A program made the position numbers and the translations under genes. Shown here in pieces: positions 24,966 to 36,830 of a DNA stretch of 64,000 nucleotides. The DNA comes from Crocodylus rhombifer (lineage: Eukaryota > Chordata > Crocodylia > Crocodylidae), in contig JAVSML010024699.1 of NCBI GenBank assembly GCA_038503035.1, forward strand, positions 620,001-684,000. The letters are read 5' to 3'. Each line of letters begins with the position of its first letter. The stretch's first letter is position 1. The notes under the pieces were generated by a model that saw only the letters and a list, made by a program, of their open reading frames with translations, ran no database searches and was not told where the DNA came from.

Positions 24966-27479
24966 TGTGAACACAGTTTTAAAAGAAATATATAACAAGA
25001 ACTCCCTATTAAATGCTCTGAGCCTTTATTGGGAAGGGGCAGCATATAAATCTAATAAAGAAATAAATAATCTATAGGGCTAATGAGCAACATGTCTTGA
25101 AGACCGACAAATCCAGACTCTGATTAGGTCACAGAAAAAGGACATGGAGTATTCTGGAGCTCAGTTATTCTCAAGGGTAACATTCCAACTTAAATTGTCT
25201 CCATTTTAAACCAGAGGCTTGCTTCCTTTAGATAGGATTGCTCAGAAAGCTTCAATAACTACAACAAGCAGAAGGGTCCTAAATAATTTTATTGCTGGCT
25301 ATAATTCAAAGCATTACCTGGTCTCTGCAGAGATGAGAAAACAAAGTAGACCAGCTCTTGAGCCCACCAACATTGACGGAAACCCTTTCATGTTTTAAGA
25401 GATAACTATCTCTTTTCACCTAAAGTGGCTTTCCATTATAATTCAGCTAAAACAGGATATTACATAATTAGGAATAAGATACTAAAGCAGGAACAGGTTA
25501 TGGTGGGACAACACCACAATGTGGGTGTACTAGGCACAAGATCAGAAGTATAGTACAGCAACCACATAAGAGGAAAAGATATCTCACCACAAAAATATAC
25601 ACACCAGAATATTTTTACAGCTATTATAAATGAATACTAGATTGGTTTCAGATTAAAAGCTTTCTAAAAAGGTGTTGTAGTATTACATCCAATTATGCAG
25701 AATTAAACAAAGCTAAGTTAGGATTAAAAGAGCCTTTATTACAAGAAGCATAATTACTGGAAAAGCAAAAAAGTGGAAAAAGGCTTAACATTTGTTTTAC
25801 TTTGTTTTCTAATGTGTTTTATGGTGTCATAATATTAATTTAAACATCATTTGAACATTAAATGTTTAGGATTCTGATAGTGATTGAAAACCTGTATATG
25901 TTTTATTGAAACTCTTCCCTGTATGCCTGTTTTACGTAAAACTGTGCATCTCCAGAAATGGGGAAAAAACATCAAAAATTACCCTTTTAACTTGTGAAGC
26001 AATGTATATTTTCAAAAAAGTTGCATAAATAGCACTAATTACTACATACTGAAAGCAATGCACTACAATATAACTGGTGTATGACAGTAGGGGGAATTAA
26101 GGCTGAAAAGCTCATCTTACATTCTTTTATCTTCTTTCCTTATTAATTCTATAATTTTTATTATTTAATATGCATTATCATTCACATTTTTCTTTGGATT
26201 TAAATTGCTTACATAGACAAAGCTGAACACTCCTCTTGTTTTTTTGGAAAAGGGCATTTTGAAGCACGCACAGAAAAAATCTAACTCATGGCCAGAAAAA
26301 TATTTCTTACACTGAAGTTAAAACCGGCCTTTCTGTCCCTGTGTCAGCGATACTTGAACATGCCACAAAGGACATCTTTGGGTTCTATACTGGGTTACAA
26401 GACACATTTTTTTCAAGCATTTTACTGACAGCTAAATCATGAATCAAGCTTCTTGCATATCTGACTACATAAGGCTCCTAAGTGGAAGGGAGAGGTTTTG
26501 AGAGTATCTACAAAGAAGTAGGGAACAGGGAGGTAAATACAAAAGGATGACTCCAGTGGAAAATGTAATTTAAGTCCCTTTCAGGGTACAAGAACCTCAG
26601 TAAAAGGCCAGCAAGCTACTGCATCTCTTCACAGGGATACCCCAACTACTTTTAAAGGCCCTAAATGAAAAATATGGCCTAAATAAATAAACACTGAATT
26701 TCTTTGGTTCATTGTGATGAACACGCACCTGAAAAGGTTACACACAGGACAGAGTACTGCATTCAGAAAAAAACCTTCTAAGACCACATAAAGTATTCAC
26801 ATTCATTAAGTGGTGGCAAAACTATTTGTAATGACTGATTGCCTGTTGACTCAGTGATGCTGACTCAGTTTGGATGGTCTATCTAAGGGCAGCTGTCCTG
26901 GGAAATTTTCCAGAATTTTTACCACTCCTGATGGAACACACTGATCTGAAGCCACAGGAATTGGACAAGTGAAAGACCACCCATTCTTTTGGACAGTATC
27001 TTTCACCGTGGATTTTTAGATACATTTTTTCCAAAACCAATAGTTTTTATTAGTTTCTGATGAAGTCTCTAGGAACATGTGGACAAACATAAGTTAGAAG
27101 TCATGGCCTTGCCATTAGCTATTCATCCCAGCTTTTAAATTTGCCATTGCTGAAGCCCTGGGAGAAAAGAATAGCTTGTGACCAGCTGGCCATCTTAGAA
27201 ACAATGCACTGGCTTGCGTGCCTTGGTAAAAATTATTGTTTAGGCCCTGTTAGAACTTTTCATAAAAAAAGGGGAAAAAAGGAAAACCAAAGGTAAGAGA
27301 GTCCCAAATGACCCTTTAAAAATCTGAAGAGTTCACATCGGTTCCGAAAGTGTCCTTTAAAACAAATGTAACTATTACATTTATGGATAGCTTAGCGGAT
27401 ATCTGTCACTCTTATTACATTGACTTAAAAGAATGAGTTGTCACCCTTGACCTTTAGGTGACCTTTTCTTTTTCACCAC

Positions 27480-27720
27480 ACATAGACCAATGAGTGCCTT
27501 GAAGACAAAGATCAGGACCTTGAATTTGATACCCTCTAGGTGCAGGGGGAAGAAATTCAGGTAGAGCAGAGAAAAGGTCTGAAGTTCATTCTGTAGCCCT
27601 CATTTTTCAGTCCAGTATTATGTACTGGCTGATGCTTTGTAAAAAGTGGATATTGACATAATCAATCTGGGAGGTAACAAAGATCTCCATGAGCAGGGCC
27701 AAGTCATCATCTGCCAACAT
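27480..27720. repeat. Decayed amniote interspersed repeat, unnamed
   Basis: AGTGCCTTGAAGACAAAGA, ACCTTGAATTTGATACCCT and CAATCTGGGAGGTAAC resemble a dispersed amniote repeat I have seen in other reptile DNA; I cannot name the family. No reading frame. Confidence 0.3.
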
Positions 27721-27751
27721 GGAATAGAGTCTCCTAAATAATTAAAACCTG

Positions 27752-29419
27752 CAGAAGGCAAAATACTGCCCACGGGCCACATATGGCCTGTCAGGCCATT
27801 CTATCTGGCCTATGGGGCCCCTCCAGAAAACAATGATTACCAACCTGCAGCTACTGCTCTCAAAGCCAGTGGGAAGCATGCTTTCAGAGGTTGTGTGCCA
27901 TTGGACCAGGTGAGCTCTGTGCTTCCACCTCTGTGGATCTCCTGGCACTCCATCTGGGAGCCCCATGTGGAGGCACCAAGTATGATGGTGTGCAGCTGGA
28001 CAGCTGGTGAGTAAGGAGGAGAGGTCCTGTCTGTAGGGGGGGTGGGGTTTGTGGATGAGGATGGGAGTGGGTGAGTGTGAGGTTTGTGGGTGGGTGCAGG
28101 ACCCCCCTGTGACAGTGCCCTGTCGCCTGCTGCTGCTGCTTCCACCAGCTGAGGAGGCACAGGCGACAGGCCCTTGGGGCACTCCTGGCCCACTGCAGGC
28201 AGAGCCTCCTCATGTTGTGTGGCTTTGGCTGAATCCCAGGAGCTGCACATGGCGACCTTGCCCAGCCACCGGCACACAAAATTGAGCCAGACCGTGCTGG
28301 CTCCAGGCCAACACATGGGCCTGCTGGCACTGCAGGAGGGAGCTGCATGCTATCAGGCCGGGTCAGGCTGGCTCCATGCCTCCACGTGGGGTTTCCAGCA
28401 CTCCAGTGGTGAGCTACACATGGAGGCACAGAGCCTGCCTGGCCCGATGGTACATGACTCCCTGTGGCTCCTGGTCCATGCACCATTGGGCTAGGCAGAC
28501 TCCATGCTTCCACATGCAGCTGGAAGCCCCACGTGAAGGCACAGTCAGCCTGGCCCAATGGTATGTGGCTCTTGCCTGCAGTCCTGGGAGCTTCATGTGT
28601 TGGCATGGAGCCAGCTCAGTCCAGCTTGAAGGCATGTGCCAGTGGGCCAGGCCAAAAGAGCACTGTGCCATCATGTGCAGCTCCCAGGATTCAGCCAGAG
28701 TTGCATGCTGCCAAAGGGTTCTGCCTGCTGCAGACCAGGAGTGTCTTGAGGGCCCACTGCCTGCTGCTGCCACTGGCAAGAATTGTATGCCATGGAGAGG
28801 GATGTGTAGCAGGGGGCCTACACCCACCCACAAACCCCACATGCACCCCCACTCCCTACAAATCCCACATCCATACACACCCCCCCCCCCCAAACCCCCA
28901 CCCCCCCCCACCCCCCCCCCCCCCCCCCCCCCACACCCATACCCCCATATCTATTCACAAATGCCAAAACCCCACACACACCCACACCAATTCACAAACC
29001 CCACGCACACCCACCCACACACACCACACCCAGCCCCCTCCAAACAATACAAGAGTAAGACTTTATTTTGAGCTATTATTCAATCACATCTATATATGCT
29101 ATGCAAACACATGTAAATCAAAAATAAATATTTTTAAATAAAATTAAAATATGTCATAGTAGATGTATGATTTTCAATATACATTTTGTTTTATTTGTTC
29201 CCAAGTTGGCAAACCCCCCCCCAAAGCAGTAATTCTGGGGGTAAAGAGTGGGGGGAAACAACTTCTGGTGCCAAAGTTCAGGGGTTAGGGTTGGACTTCT
29301 GGTGGCAATCAGGGGGTGGAGTGCCTGTTAAGGGGAAGGGCTACCATTGCAGCCCTCGACAGCTCAAGAAAGAGAAAGTCATTAAGTGGCCCTCTAGCCA
29401 AAATAATTACCCACCCCTG
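27752..29419. mobile_element. hAT-type element with internal inverted arms and C-run
   Basis: Left end CAGAAGGCAAAATACTGCCC and right end ATTACCCACCCCTG belong to the class CAGGGGTGGGCAA. Just inside is GGCCTGTCAGGCCATTCTAT, shared with 40881-41066. The interior carries large inverted arms (about 28030-28260 and 28670-28870; CTGAATCCCAGGAGCTGCAC against GTGCAGCTCCCAGGATTCAG) and a C-homopolymer tract near 28880-28932. Open frames of up to 240 codons here are compositional accidents. Confidence 0.65.
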
Positions 29420-29588
29420 GACTAGAGATTATAGAATGTATTATTCATGCTATATGAAAACTTATCCTTGAAGAGTAATTCAAGAGTACTTGCAAACTAA
29501 GGTTTCGGTTAATCTATTTTGGTTGTGTGTCTTTAGTCAAAATCAGAGTGTACTGTGGCTGCTAATTCTGCTTTCCTACCAATAAAAC

Positions 29589-29740
29589 TAGGGTGACCAT
29601 ATGTCCCGGTTTGGCCAGGACACACTGATTCTATAGCCCAGTCCTGGCAGGTTCATCAAAAGTCCCAGGCCGGAGTCTGGCGGAGAGGTGGAGCAGCATG
29701 GTGCACCAGGCAGGCAGCCAAACAGGCACCACCGCTCCCA
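29589..29740 (+). mobile_element. Truncated hAT end (TAGGGTGACCATATG)
   Basis: TAGGGTGACCATATGTCCCG is the usual terminus of a hAT family in reptile genomes. Only ~150 bp remains before LINE-derived sequence begins. Confidence 0.5.
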
Positions 29741-30830
29741 TACAGAATAATACAGGGAGCTTCATATATGCTGATGATCTATGTATCATGATGCAAGAGA
29801 AGGACTTTGCCACTTTCAAGAACAGACTTACATGTGAACTGAACAACCTCTCAGACTACTAAAATAAGAACCAGCTTCACATCAACTCAATCAAGACATG
29901 GGCCACAGCTTTTCACCTATGCCATAAGGATCTCAAGCAGAAATTAAACATCACCTGGGAAGGAATCCCACTGACTAATCACCTGAACCCTGTGTATTTG
30001 GGGGTTAAGTTGGACCAAACCCCTACCTTCAAAACACATGCAGAGAATATGACAGGGAAAGTCTGTGCCTGCAACAATATACTTTGAAAGTTGGTCACCT
30101 CAAAGGGGAGAGCAAATCTAGCAACATTACGAACTACTGCTATTGCCTTGTGTTACTCCACTGCACAATATGCATGTCCAGTATGGGAATGGTCAGTTTG
30201 TGCTAAGAAACTAGACCCAGTTCTAAACGACAGGCAATAGTAAAGTACAACTTACACTTACTGACTGGCATCACACCACCTGATTTCAGAAGAAAGATAA
30301 TGAGCCCAAAAAAAAAAATTTGCAGCAGATGAAAGACCTCAAGCATCCACTCTATGTTCACACAGAAGTAACTAAATGGCTTAAAGCGTGAAAGGGTTTT
30401 GTAACCAATGTTGCACAGCTGGACATGATCACTAACAGAGCATAACTGAGGTTATGGAAGGAAAAATTATGCACAATCAGGCGCTCTGAAATGCATCTGG
30501 AACCCCAGGAAGACCTCCCCAGAGGGGCTGATCTAGACTAACCAACATGGCAATGCCTGAATCAGTTGTGCACACAAACTGGAAGATCAAAAACAAACAT
30601 GATCAAATGGGGCTGCTCTAATGACACAAATATATTTGAGTGCAGTGAAGTGCAGACTATGGAGCACATGCTCATTTGCTGACTCCTTGATGAGACCTGT
30701 ACAAAGGAGGACCTCGATGCAGCTACAAAAAGAGCCATCACTTGAGCATGATTCTGGAAAAATATCTGGTTTATGACGAGGACACAAGAAGGAGAAGGAG
30801 AAGAAGATACCAATTTGAGCTCAGCACACA
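29741..30830 (+). pseudogene. Non-CR1 LINE reverse-transcriptase remnant
   Basis: The plus-strand translation gives SFIYADDLCIMMQEKDF (the YADD palm motif is intact), then NLSDY-stop-NKNQLHINSIKT, YLGVKLDQTPTFKTHAENM, ALCYSTAQYACPVWEWS and, near the end, ECSEVQTMEHMLIC. This order (palm, thumb, then the Y-S-PVW and MEHL motifs) is that of RTE/Jockey-type non-LTR elements, not of CR1. Several stops and frameshifts make it a pseudogene. Both ends are truncated. Confidence 0.75.
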
Positions 30831-30980
30831 CAGATTTTATTACAATAGAGCAGACATTCCGTTCAACCAGCATATAAATTAATTAAATGACAATTTAGTT
30901 AATAAATGAGAGTTTCAATTGAATATAGGTCGGGGGGGTTGTTTTGTTTTTTGGTGATCTGGATATCTTGTGTTACTTAC

Positions 30981-31145
30981 CTTAAAAAGGCTTCATTCAC
31001 AGCTTCTAAAAACTCTGAGCTGAGAACCTCTTGTGATTTGCTTCCATGATGGGTAAGGAGAGCTTCTAGTAATGGAGTCAAGTCAGGCAAAGTAATAAGA
31101 GGAACACAGAAAAGGGAAACTGTGTACACACGATCAGCTGAAATT
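30981..31145 (-). CDS. FANCC: FANCC coding exon 6
   Basis: A 165-bp exon: one base, 54 codons, two bases. The product begins ISADRVYTVSLFCVPLITLPD and continues through PLLEALL and EFLEAVNEAFL. Human FANCC has CVPLITLTD, PLVEALL and EFFEAVNEAILLKK at the same places. Acceptor TTTCTTCAG and donor GTAAGT are both strong. The exon sits between a non-CR1 LINE remnant ending near 30.83 kb and clean intron sequence. Confidence 0.96.
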
Positions 31146-33317
31146 CTGAAGAAACAAAAATAAGTTTTTTGTTACAAAAAAAGTCAAGAGCTTGAAATTT
31201 TATAGTTATGATGTAAATCAAAGCTAACTCGATTCAGTGCCAAATGTCAAAATTAATAGCCATGTGCCTGACAGCAAAAAACTGTATAAATCGAGTAAAT
31301 ATCTAAAGCTTTGCCTATTTTCAGGTGAAGAGTCAAGTGAACATACTGCATTAAGGACTTCAACCAAGTTCTGATGCACCGGTGACAGTCAACAATTACT
31401 CCTGCCCTGCTAACAATGAGTATTTTGCCCAGTTTTGTAAAGAACAAAAAAGTCTTTTTGAGAGAGGGTATGACAGTTTCAGAGCTCCCATGTGTATTTC
31501 CTAAGTTCTCACAGGACACAACCAAGATGGCTTTAAGGTCTCTGTGGTTTCATTTGTTTTCCTCCTTTCAGCAGGAATTACTCCTTTGCACAAAACAGCA
31601 TAAATCCTGCTGCTGTCATGTATTTAGGCATAAACTATGGTGGTGCATATGGCACAATTAACATGTTATTCATTACATAAATAACAACAAGCCACATGTT
31701 CAGCCTTAAAATAGTAAACCAGCCATAAATATGTTTCATATATCATACAGAACATCTTTGTGACTGGGGTGTATGGAGCCATAAACTGACCATGTGGCAC
31801 TTCTCAGATCTGGGGCTGCTCCATCCTGATGCCAACGATCAGCTGAATGTTATCACTGGGACTAAAACAGCCTAGGTCTCAATGCTGATAATGCATGCTG
31901 GGCACATGAGTTGAAAGGGATCTTCCCCCTCTCAGCCATGACATGTTTTCTGTCCTGACTTGCAGCCTATAGGAGCTGTGGGGCAAGGTTCTTTAAAGTA
32001 CCAGGTCCCAATGAGTCCCAGCACTCATTACAACTAGGTACTTTAAAGAGCAAGGTTGCAAGCTTCCCTTTAAAAAACAGTGCAATTGGGATCAGTCCCT
32101 GATCCCGAAAATTACACATCCTGCCATGCAGGTGTAATAGGGCAGGATGCATGATTGTCATGATTGGGAATTAGATCCCATCACTGCGTTGCTTTAATGT
32201 CTGCCAATGACCTCAAAGATATACAGCTGGAGGAATGTGTAACACTTCCAGACTTCAAGAATTCAACCCTGCCTATCAAAACTGCACCTTTGTAAAAGGT
32301 TAAAGGTATGCCTCCATTGATTAATCCAAGGTGTAGGATTCATCTGTTATTTAAGATAAATTTTAAAAAATGCTGGCCATATGGCACACACAGGAGGGCA
32401 AGACTAGTGACTAGGGAAAAAAGGTTACATGAAGAAAACTGAAAGTAGGTTTTCCCCAATTGATGTGCAATTCATGCACGTGAGTTTGCAGACAGTAACT
32501 AGTGCAATTCAGGTAGCGATATTTTGCATATATAGTCCTTCATCTGGTAAGAAAAACACCCACTGGAAAATTAATACAGATGGATACATATCAATGTGTT
32601 TTCTACCAACTGGACTGAAGACAGCATTTGTAGATTGTGAATAGTCCCATTGAGTTCAATGGAACTACTTGTTTGAGTTGGGACCATCCAATATGAATAA
32701 GGATTGGAAATCTGAACTCTTGATAATTGTACACTAATAATGACAACTGCCCTTCTGATTTCAAATATTATGTGTAATATCTGCACTGTTCCTTTCCAGG
32801 ATGAGGAAGGGAAGGAAAGAGTTGGGCCAAACTGCACAGCAGCATATGTAAAATATTCTATAGAAGGCGGTCAGTCTGTACCACCCTCATGCCATTTTCT
32901 ACCAAACAGAAAATCAAAAATATAAGCATGACAGAACCTCTAACTGAAAGCGGGCAATCTCTGTCAGTTTAACAGTTTCAAAGTAATTACTATTCAATCC
33001 TAAAAAACTACAATCTGATTCAAAACTTTAACATGAAAAAAAACCTTTTCCCTCCAGTAACTCTTAGGTAATTACACTAATTTTTCTAGCTATGAGAGGG
33101 TCATGCGGCACCTAAAAATTGAGGTTATCTGTAAGTACTGCTTAACTAACATGTCCATTACAGAAAATATATACAATCATGACTCCACTGAAATACATTT
33201 AAAATTTCAATTTTGATCTAAATACTGTACTTGCATTCCCAAGATTTTATAAAAAAGATCTCACTTTAACAATTCATATAGAAGACTTATTGGAAATTAT
33301 GTTTAGATAACACCTAC
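31146..33317 (-). other. FANCC intron 5
   Basis: 31960-32190 carries short palindromes (TTCTTTAAAGTACC with GGTACTTTAAAGAGC; GGGATCAGTCCCTGATCCC) and the phrase ATTAGATCCCATCAC shared with the MITE at 22.3 kb, so it is probably a related MITE fragment. Elsewhere nothing recognised. Confidence 0.65.
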
Positions 33318-33382
33318 CTCCCTTGAATGTTAAATCCATTCAACCGATTTCCCCTGAGTTCTGTCACTAATGATAAGACCAT
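33318..33382 (-). CDS. FANCC: FANCC coding exon 5
   Basis: A 65-bp exon: 21 codons plus two bases. It starts MVLSLVTELRGN and ends LNGFNIQG, then AG, which is completed to Arg by the first base of exon 6. The acceptor is TTTAACAG and the donor GTAGGT. Length and phase equal human exon 5, and the residues closely match human MVLSLASEL and HLNGFN. The internal Met is not a start codon, because exon 4 reads straight into it. Confidence 0.95.
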
Positions 33383-34269
33383 CTGTTAAACAAAATCAAT
33401 GACATTAATATACATTCATGCTGCAAAACAGGCTGACAAAAGTTGCATTTTTCTGTGTATGAGTGACATTTCCGTGGAAGTTAGTATTTTCCCCTGTAGG
33501 CTCAATTTTTTAAAATATTTTTTCCTTGGCCAAGTAAAAGCTGCCCAGCCAATTAAAAAAGATAAATTATATTGCAGAACTTTTTGCGGAACACTGATGA
33601 TACAAATTTCCCATCAGACAACTAGAAAATAAGTGATTTATTACAGTACTGCTTTCCCAAAAGTTGACACAAAACCAACTTTTAAAACAGTGTCACTATG
33701 TATTTAAACAAGTTTTACCTATTAAATGTCTTCAGCTTATGAAATATTACTTCCATAATCTTAGTGAATGAAAGAACAGGCTCCCTAAGATTTAGGGCTC
33801 AAAGAGCATTGAGAATAACAGCGCTTAGAGTCAGAAAGAAAGCACACAAAAAGTTACTTTCTGACAAACATATCCCACATCAGCTGCGTCCAGATGAGCA
33901 AGCACATGCCTGCTGTGGCATCTCAAAGCAGTTTGAGACACTGCAGGAGGCATGCTAGGAATGAAAAAATGTTCCCTGTGCTGCATATCTGCACACTCTA
34001 AGTTTGATACCAGTAAATTCTGGTATAAAAAAAGATGCATGCTGGGGAAAAAGGAGTGCAGGGCATGCTCCTGGAGCATGCCCTGAAGCAACCAGAGGCT
34101 GGGTCCTCCAAAGAGACACTCTAGCACCTGGTCAGAGCGTTTCTATGCCTGCTGGGTGCCCCTGCTACTCCAGCATGCTGCCTTAGTGTGCTGGAGGAAA
34201 CAGAAGCAGGGCAACGCTGCCAGCAGCCCAGCTGCCTAGGACCCAGGCTCTGTCCCTGGTAAGCAGAGA

Positions 34270-34810
34270 TGTGAAAGTGGGGGGACTGTGGGTGCGGGGA
34301 GTGTGTGGAAGGGGTGGGTCCCGGTCCTCTCCCAAAGGCACACAGCCCCTGCCACAGCAGTAGCAGCCAGCAGCAGGTCATCGGGATATTCATGGCCTGC
34401 TGCTGGCAGAGAACCCCAGCAGCATGAGATGCCACCTGAGACTTGGGGGCTCCAGCTGGCCTGGCCCACTGGTACACATCTTCAGGCAGGATCAGGCCAG
34501 CTTCTGCTTCCATGGAGCTGGCCCAGCCCAATGGCATGTGGCTCCTGCCTGCAACACCAGGAGCCCAGGGTGATGGCAGGAGCCAGCCCAGTCCTGTGTG
34601 AAGGCGCATGCCAGTGGGCCAGACTAGTTCCATGCACCACATGGAGCCCCCAGGTCTCAGGTGGCACCACATGCTGCCAGGAGTCTCTGCCAGCAGCAGG
34701 CCATGAGTGCCCCGACAACCCACTGCTGTATTAGGGACTGTGCACCACGGGGTGACTGGGGGATCCACCCCTCTCTCACAGTCCCCGCACCCACAAACCC
34801 CCCACCCACA
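34270..34810. repeat. GC-rich inverted-repeat element
   Basis: Left arm about 34270-34460 and right arm about 34630-34810 are inverted copies: CACCTGAGACTTGGGGGCTC against GAGCCCCCAGGTCTCAGGTG, and GGCCTGCTGCTGGCAGAGA against TCTCTGCCAGCAGCAGGCC. The architecture is the same as the interior of 27752-29419, so probably the same family; outer ends were not identified. Confidence 0.6.
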
Positions 34811-36066
34811 ATCCACCCACAGACCTCACATTCCCCAAGCCCCCTCCACAAACCTCACCCCCACAAATCCTACACCCACCCACAAACCCCCCCAACCCTC
34901 CCCACAAACCCCCCCACACATACATATCTCAAACACTGCGTACCCAGCCATAGATGGGATGGGACCTGTTGGCAGAATCCATGGCTACGGGGACAACTGC
35001 CACACTGCAGCCCTGCCCCGTGCCCACATCAGTGCTGGGACATGCAACCACAGGCTGCAGGAGCTTCTCATTCTAGGAAACACTTGGGTGGTGTGATGGG
35101 CTGGGAGGAAGGGTTGGAGGTGGCAGCAGGGTTGTGTGTGAGAGAGACAGGGGTCAGGGATGGGGGAGTGCTCCGAGTAGGAGAGGCCACCAGAGCCAGG
35201 CTTAGAGCGGGGGCACCAGAAGATATGACAGCAGTGCCATACAAAGGCCAACTGTGCAACCATGGCCCACTGGCAGCTGGCCCAGAGGTGCCCATACTAC
35301 AGCCCAGGTAGCTGTGTAGCCCCCTGTCTGGGTCTGGCAGGTGCGCAGCCATAGGGCCACAGGTCCAAGAGGGCGGATGCTGTCACAGGTGGCAGCAGTT
35401 CACAGCCAGGCAGCAGCCTCCACTCCCAGACTGATGCAGTGGGTAGAGGGTACAGGGGCCACTCTAGGTTAGGGCTGCTTCAGCAGTCCAGCTGGCACAA
35501 GGGGCTAGTGTCCCCAGATACCAACTGGCTGGGCCTCAGAAGCTCCTGAGGGCAAGTAGCCCTGAGCTGCTCACCAGGTCTTTTTATACTGTTGGGGCCA
35601 GCACAGGTACTGAACCCAGCCTCTAGCTCTTCCTGGCTGAAAATCCAGGATGAGCTGAGCAGGGTCAGTTTGCCCCAAGTGGCACAATTTGTCCCACACC
35701 AAAGTGCATGTTCAGGCACATGTGCTGAGGCACTAATCTCTGAAACAAATTTGTGCTCTTGCTACTTGAGCTGCTGCAAGCGCACATGCTTGCATGTGTG
35801 GACACGCCCATAGATTCTTTCCAAATTTCCAATGAAACAAAAAACATCTTTCTTAGCCTTTACTCTAGGGACAGGATAACAAAAGAATTCAAAACAGCCC
35901 ATAGTGTCTATGAAATCTATGAAAAAAAAAATAAAATAAAATAAAATATGCACATCAGTATAAACTAGCCACAACTCTTCCCCAACCCCCTCTGTCATGT
36001 TCCATTTTAGCCTATTTCTAGCTGAGCAGAGTAGCAGGGCAAAGCAACCTTCTGCTTTCTTTGCAC

Positions 36067-36235
36067 TTAGAATCATAGAATCATAAGAAGATGAGGGTTG
36101 GAAGGGACCCCAGAAGGGCATCTAGTCCAACCCCCTGCTCAAAGCAGGTCCATCCCCAGCTATAATATTCCAGGCAAGACTTTGTCTAACCGGGTCTTAA
36201 AAACCTCCAAGGATGAAAAGTCTACTTCCTTCAGG
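36067..36235 (-). mobile_element. CR1 3' end fragment
   Basis: AGAATCATAGAATCATAAG, GGTTGGAAGGGACCCCAG, CCAACCCCCTGCTCAAAGCA and AAAACCTCCAAGGATG are the classic CR1 3' UTR read in reverse. Nothing of ORF2 is present. Confidence 0.85.
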
Positions 36236-36499
36236 GACTCCAGAGTGAGAAGCAGGGAAGGGCAGCTCTGCGCCCTGCACTCAATTCCAGGGTCCAGGAG
36301 CCAAGCAGATGGAACAGTGAGGCAAAACCTTCTCCCCACTTCTTACACGGGGGACTCCTGTTTGTGAGTAGGGAGCAGCTGGTATCTCCTCCTGTCCTCC
36401 TCTCTGGGTCTTTGGAAGGAAGATAAGCAGCAGAACCCTGCACCTTCTCCAGATGGGCGTGACCTTGGTATCTAGAAGGCACAGAAGCATGTGGCCACA

Positions 36500-36830
36500 G
36501 TCCTCTTGGTCCTCAGGAGGAGTTAAACCATGGGAAAGTGTGCAGACATTTATTCTTCTGGAAAAGGTCTCCTGGGAACAACTTCTACCTCATTGGAGTT
36601 GGGATATTTTTCTCCCAGAATGGCTATTCTTGCTTACAGAGAAAAGCTGGAACATCTGTACACTCATGATTTCTACCGGGAGAAACAGACCCATCTGTAT
36701 ATGGAGATCTCAGAACAACAGCAGAGTCTCCCTATGCCTGAAAAAGGGTATTTGTGCCCAAAAGCTTGCAAATAACTTCGTTCCAACTACTCCGTTGTTC
36801 TAATAAGAGATATCACATCTACCCAATTTA
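36500..36830 (+). mobile_element. Penelope-like or fold-back element fragment
   Basis: The end carries CCTGAAAAAGGGTATTTGTG, AAAAGCTTGCAAATAAC and GTTCTAATAAGAGATATCAC, the same order as the arms at 19.1-19.3 kb. The upstream border is uncertain; no convincing protein. Confidence 0.5.

Larger units (their letters stand above)
24701..30980 (-). other. FANCC intron 6
   Basis: Contains a MIR (24836-24965), a decayed amniote repeat (about 27480-27720), the hAT with large internal arms (27752-29419), a hAT fragment (29589-29740) and a LINE remnant (29741-30830). 24970-27480 is AT-rich unique sequence with nothing recognised. Confidence 0.8.

Noticed and set aside
27884..28606. Long frames of up to 240 codons on both strands around 27.7-29.1 kb
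   Set aside because: They overlap on both strands inside a GC-rich hAT with low-complexity C/A tracts; the proline/histidine-rich products are compositional artefacts.
34121..35311. Open frames of 148-231 codons on both strands
   Set aside because: They follow the inverted arms of a GC-rich element and mirror each other; no protein family resembles them.
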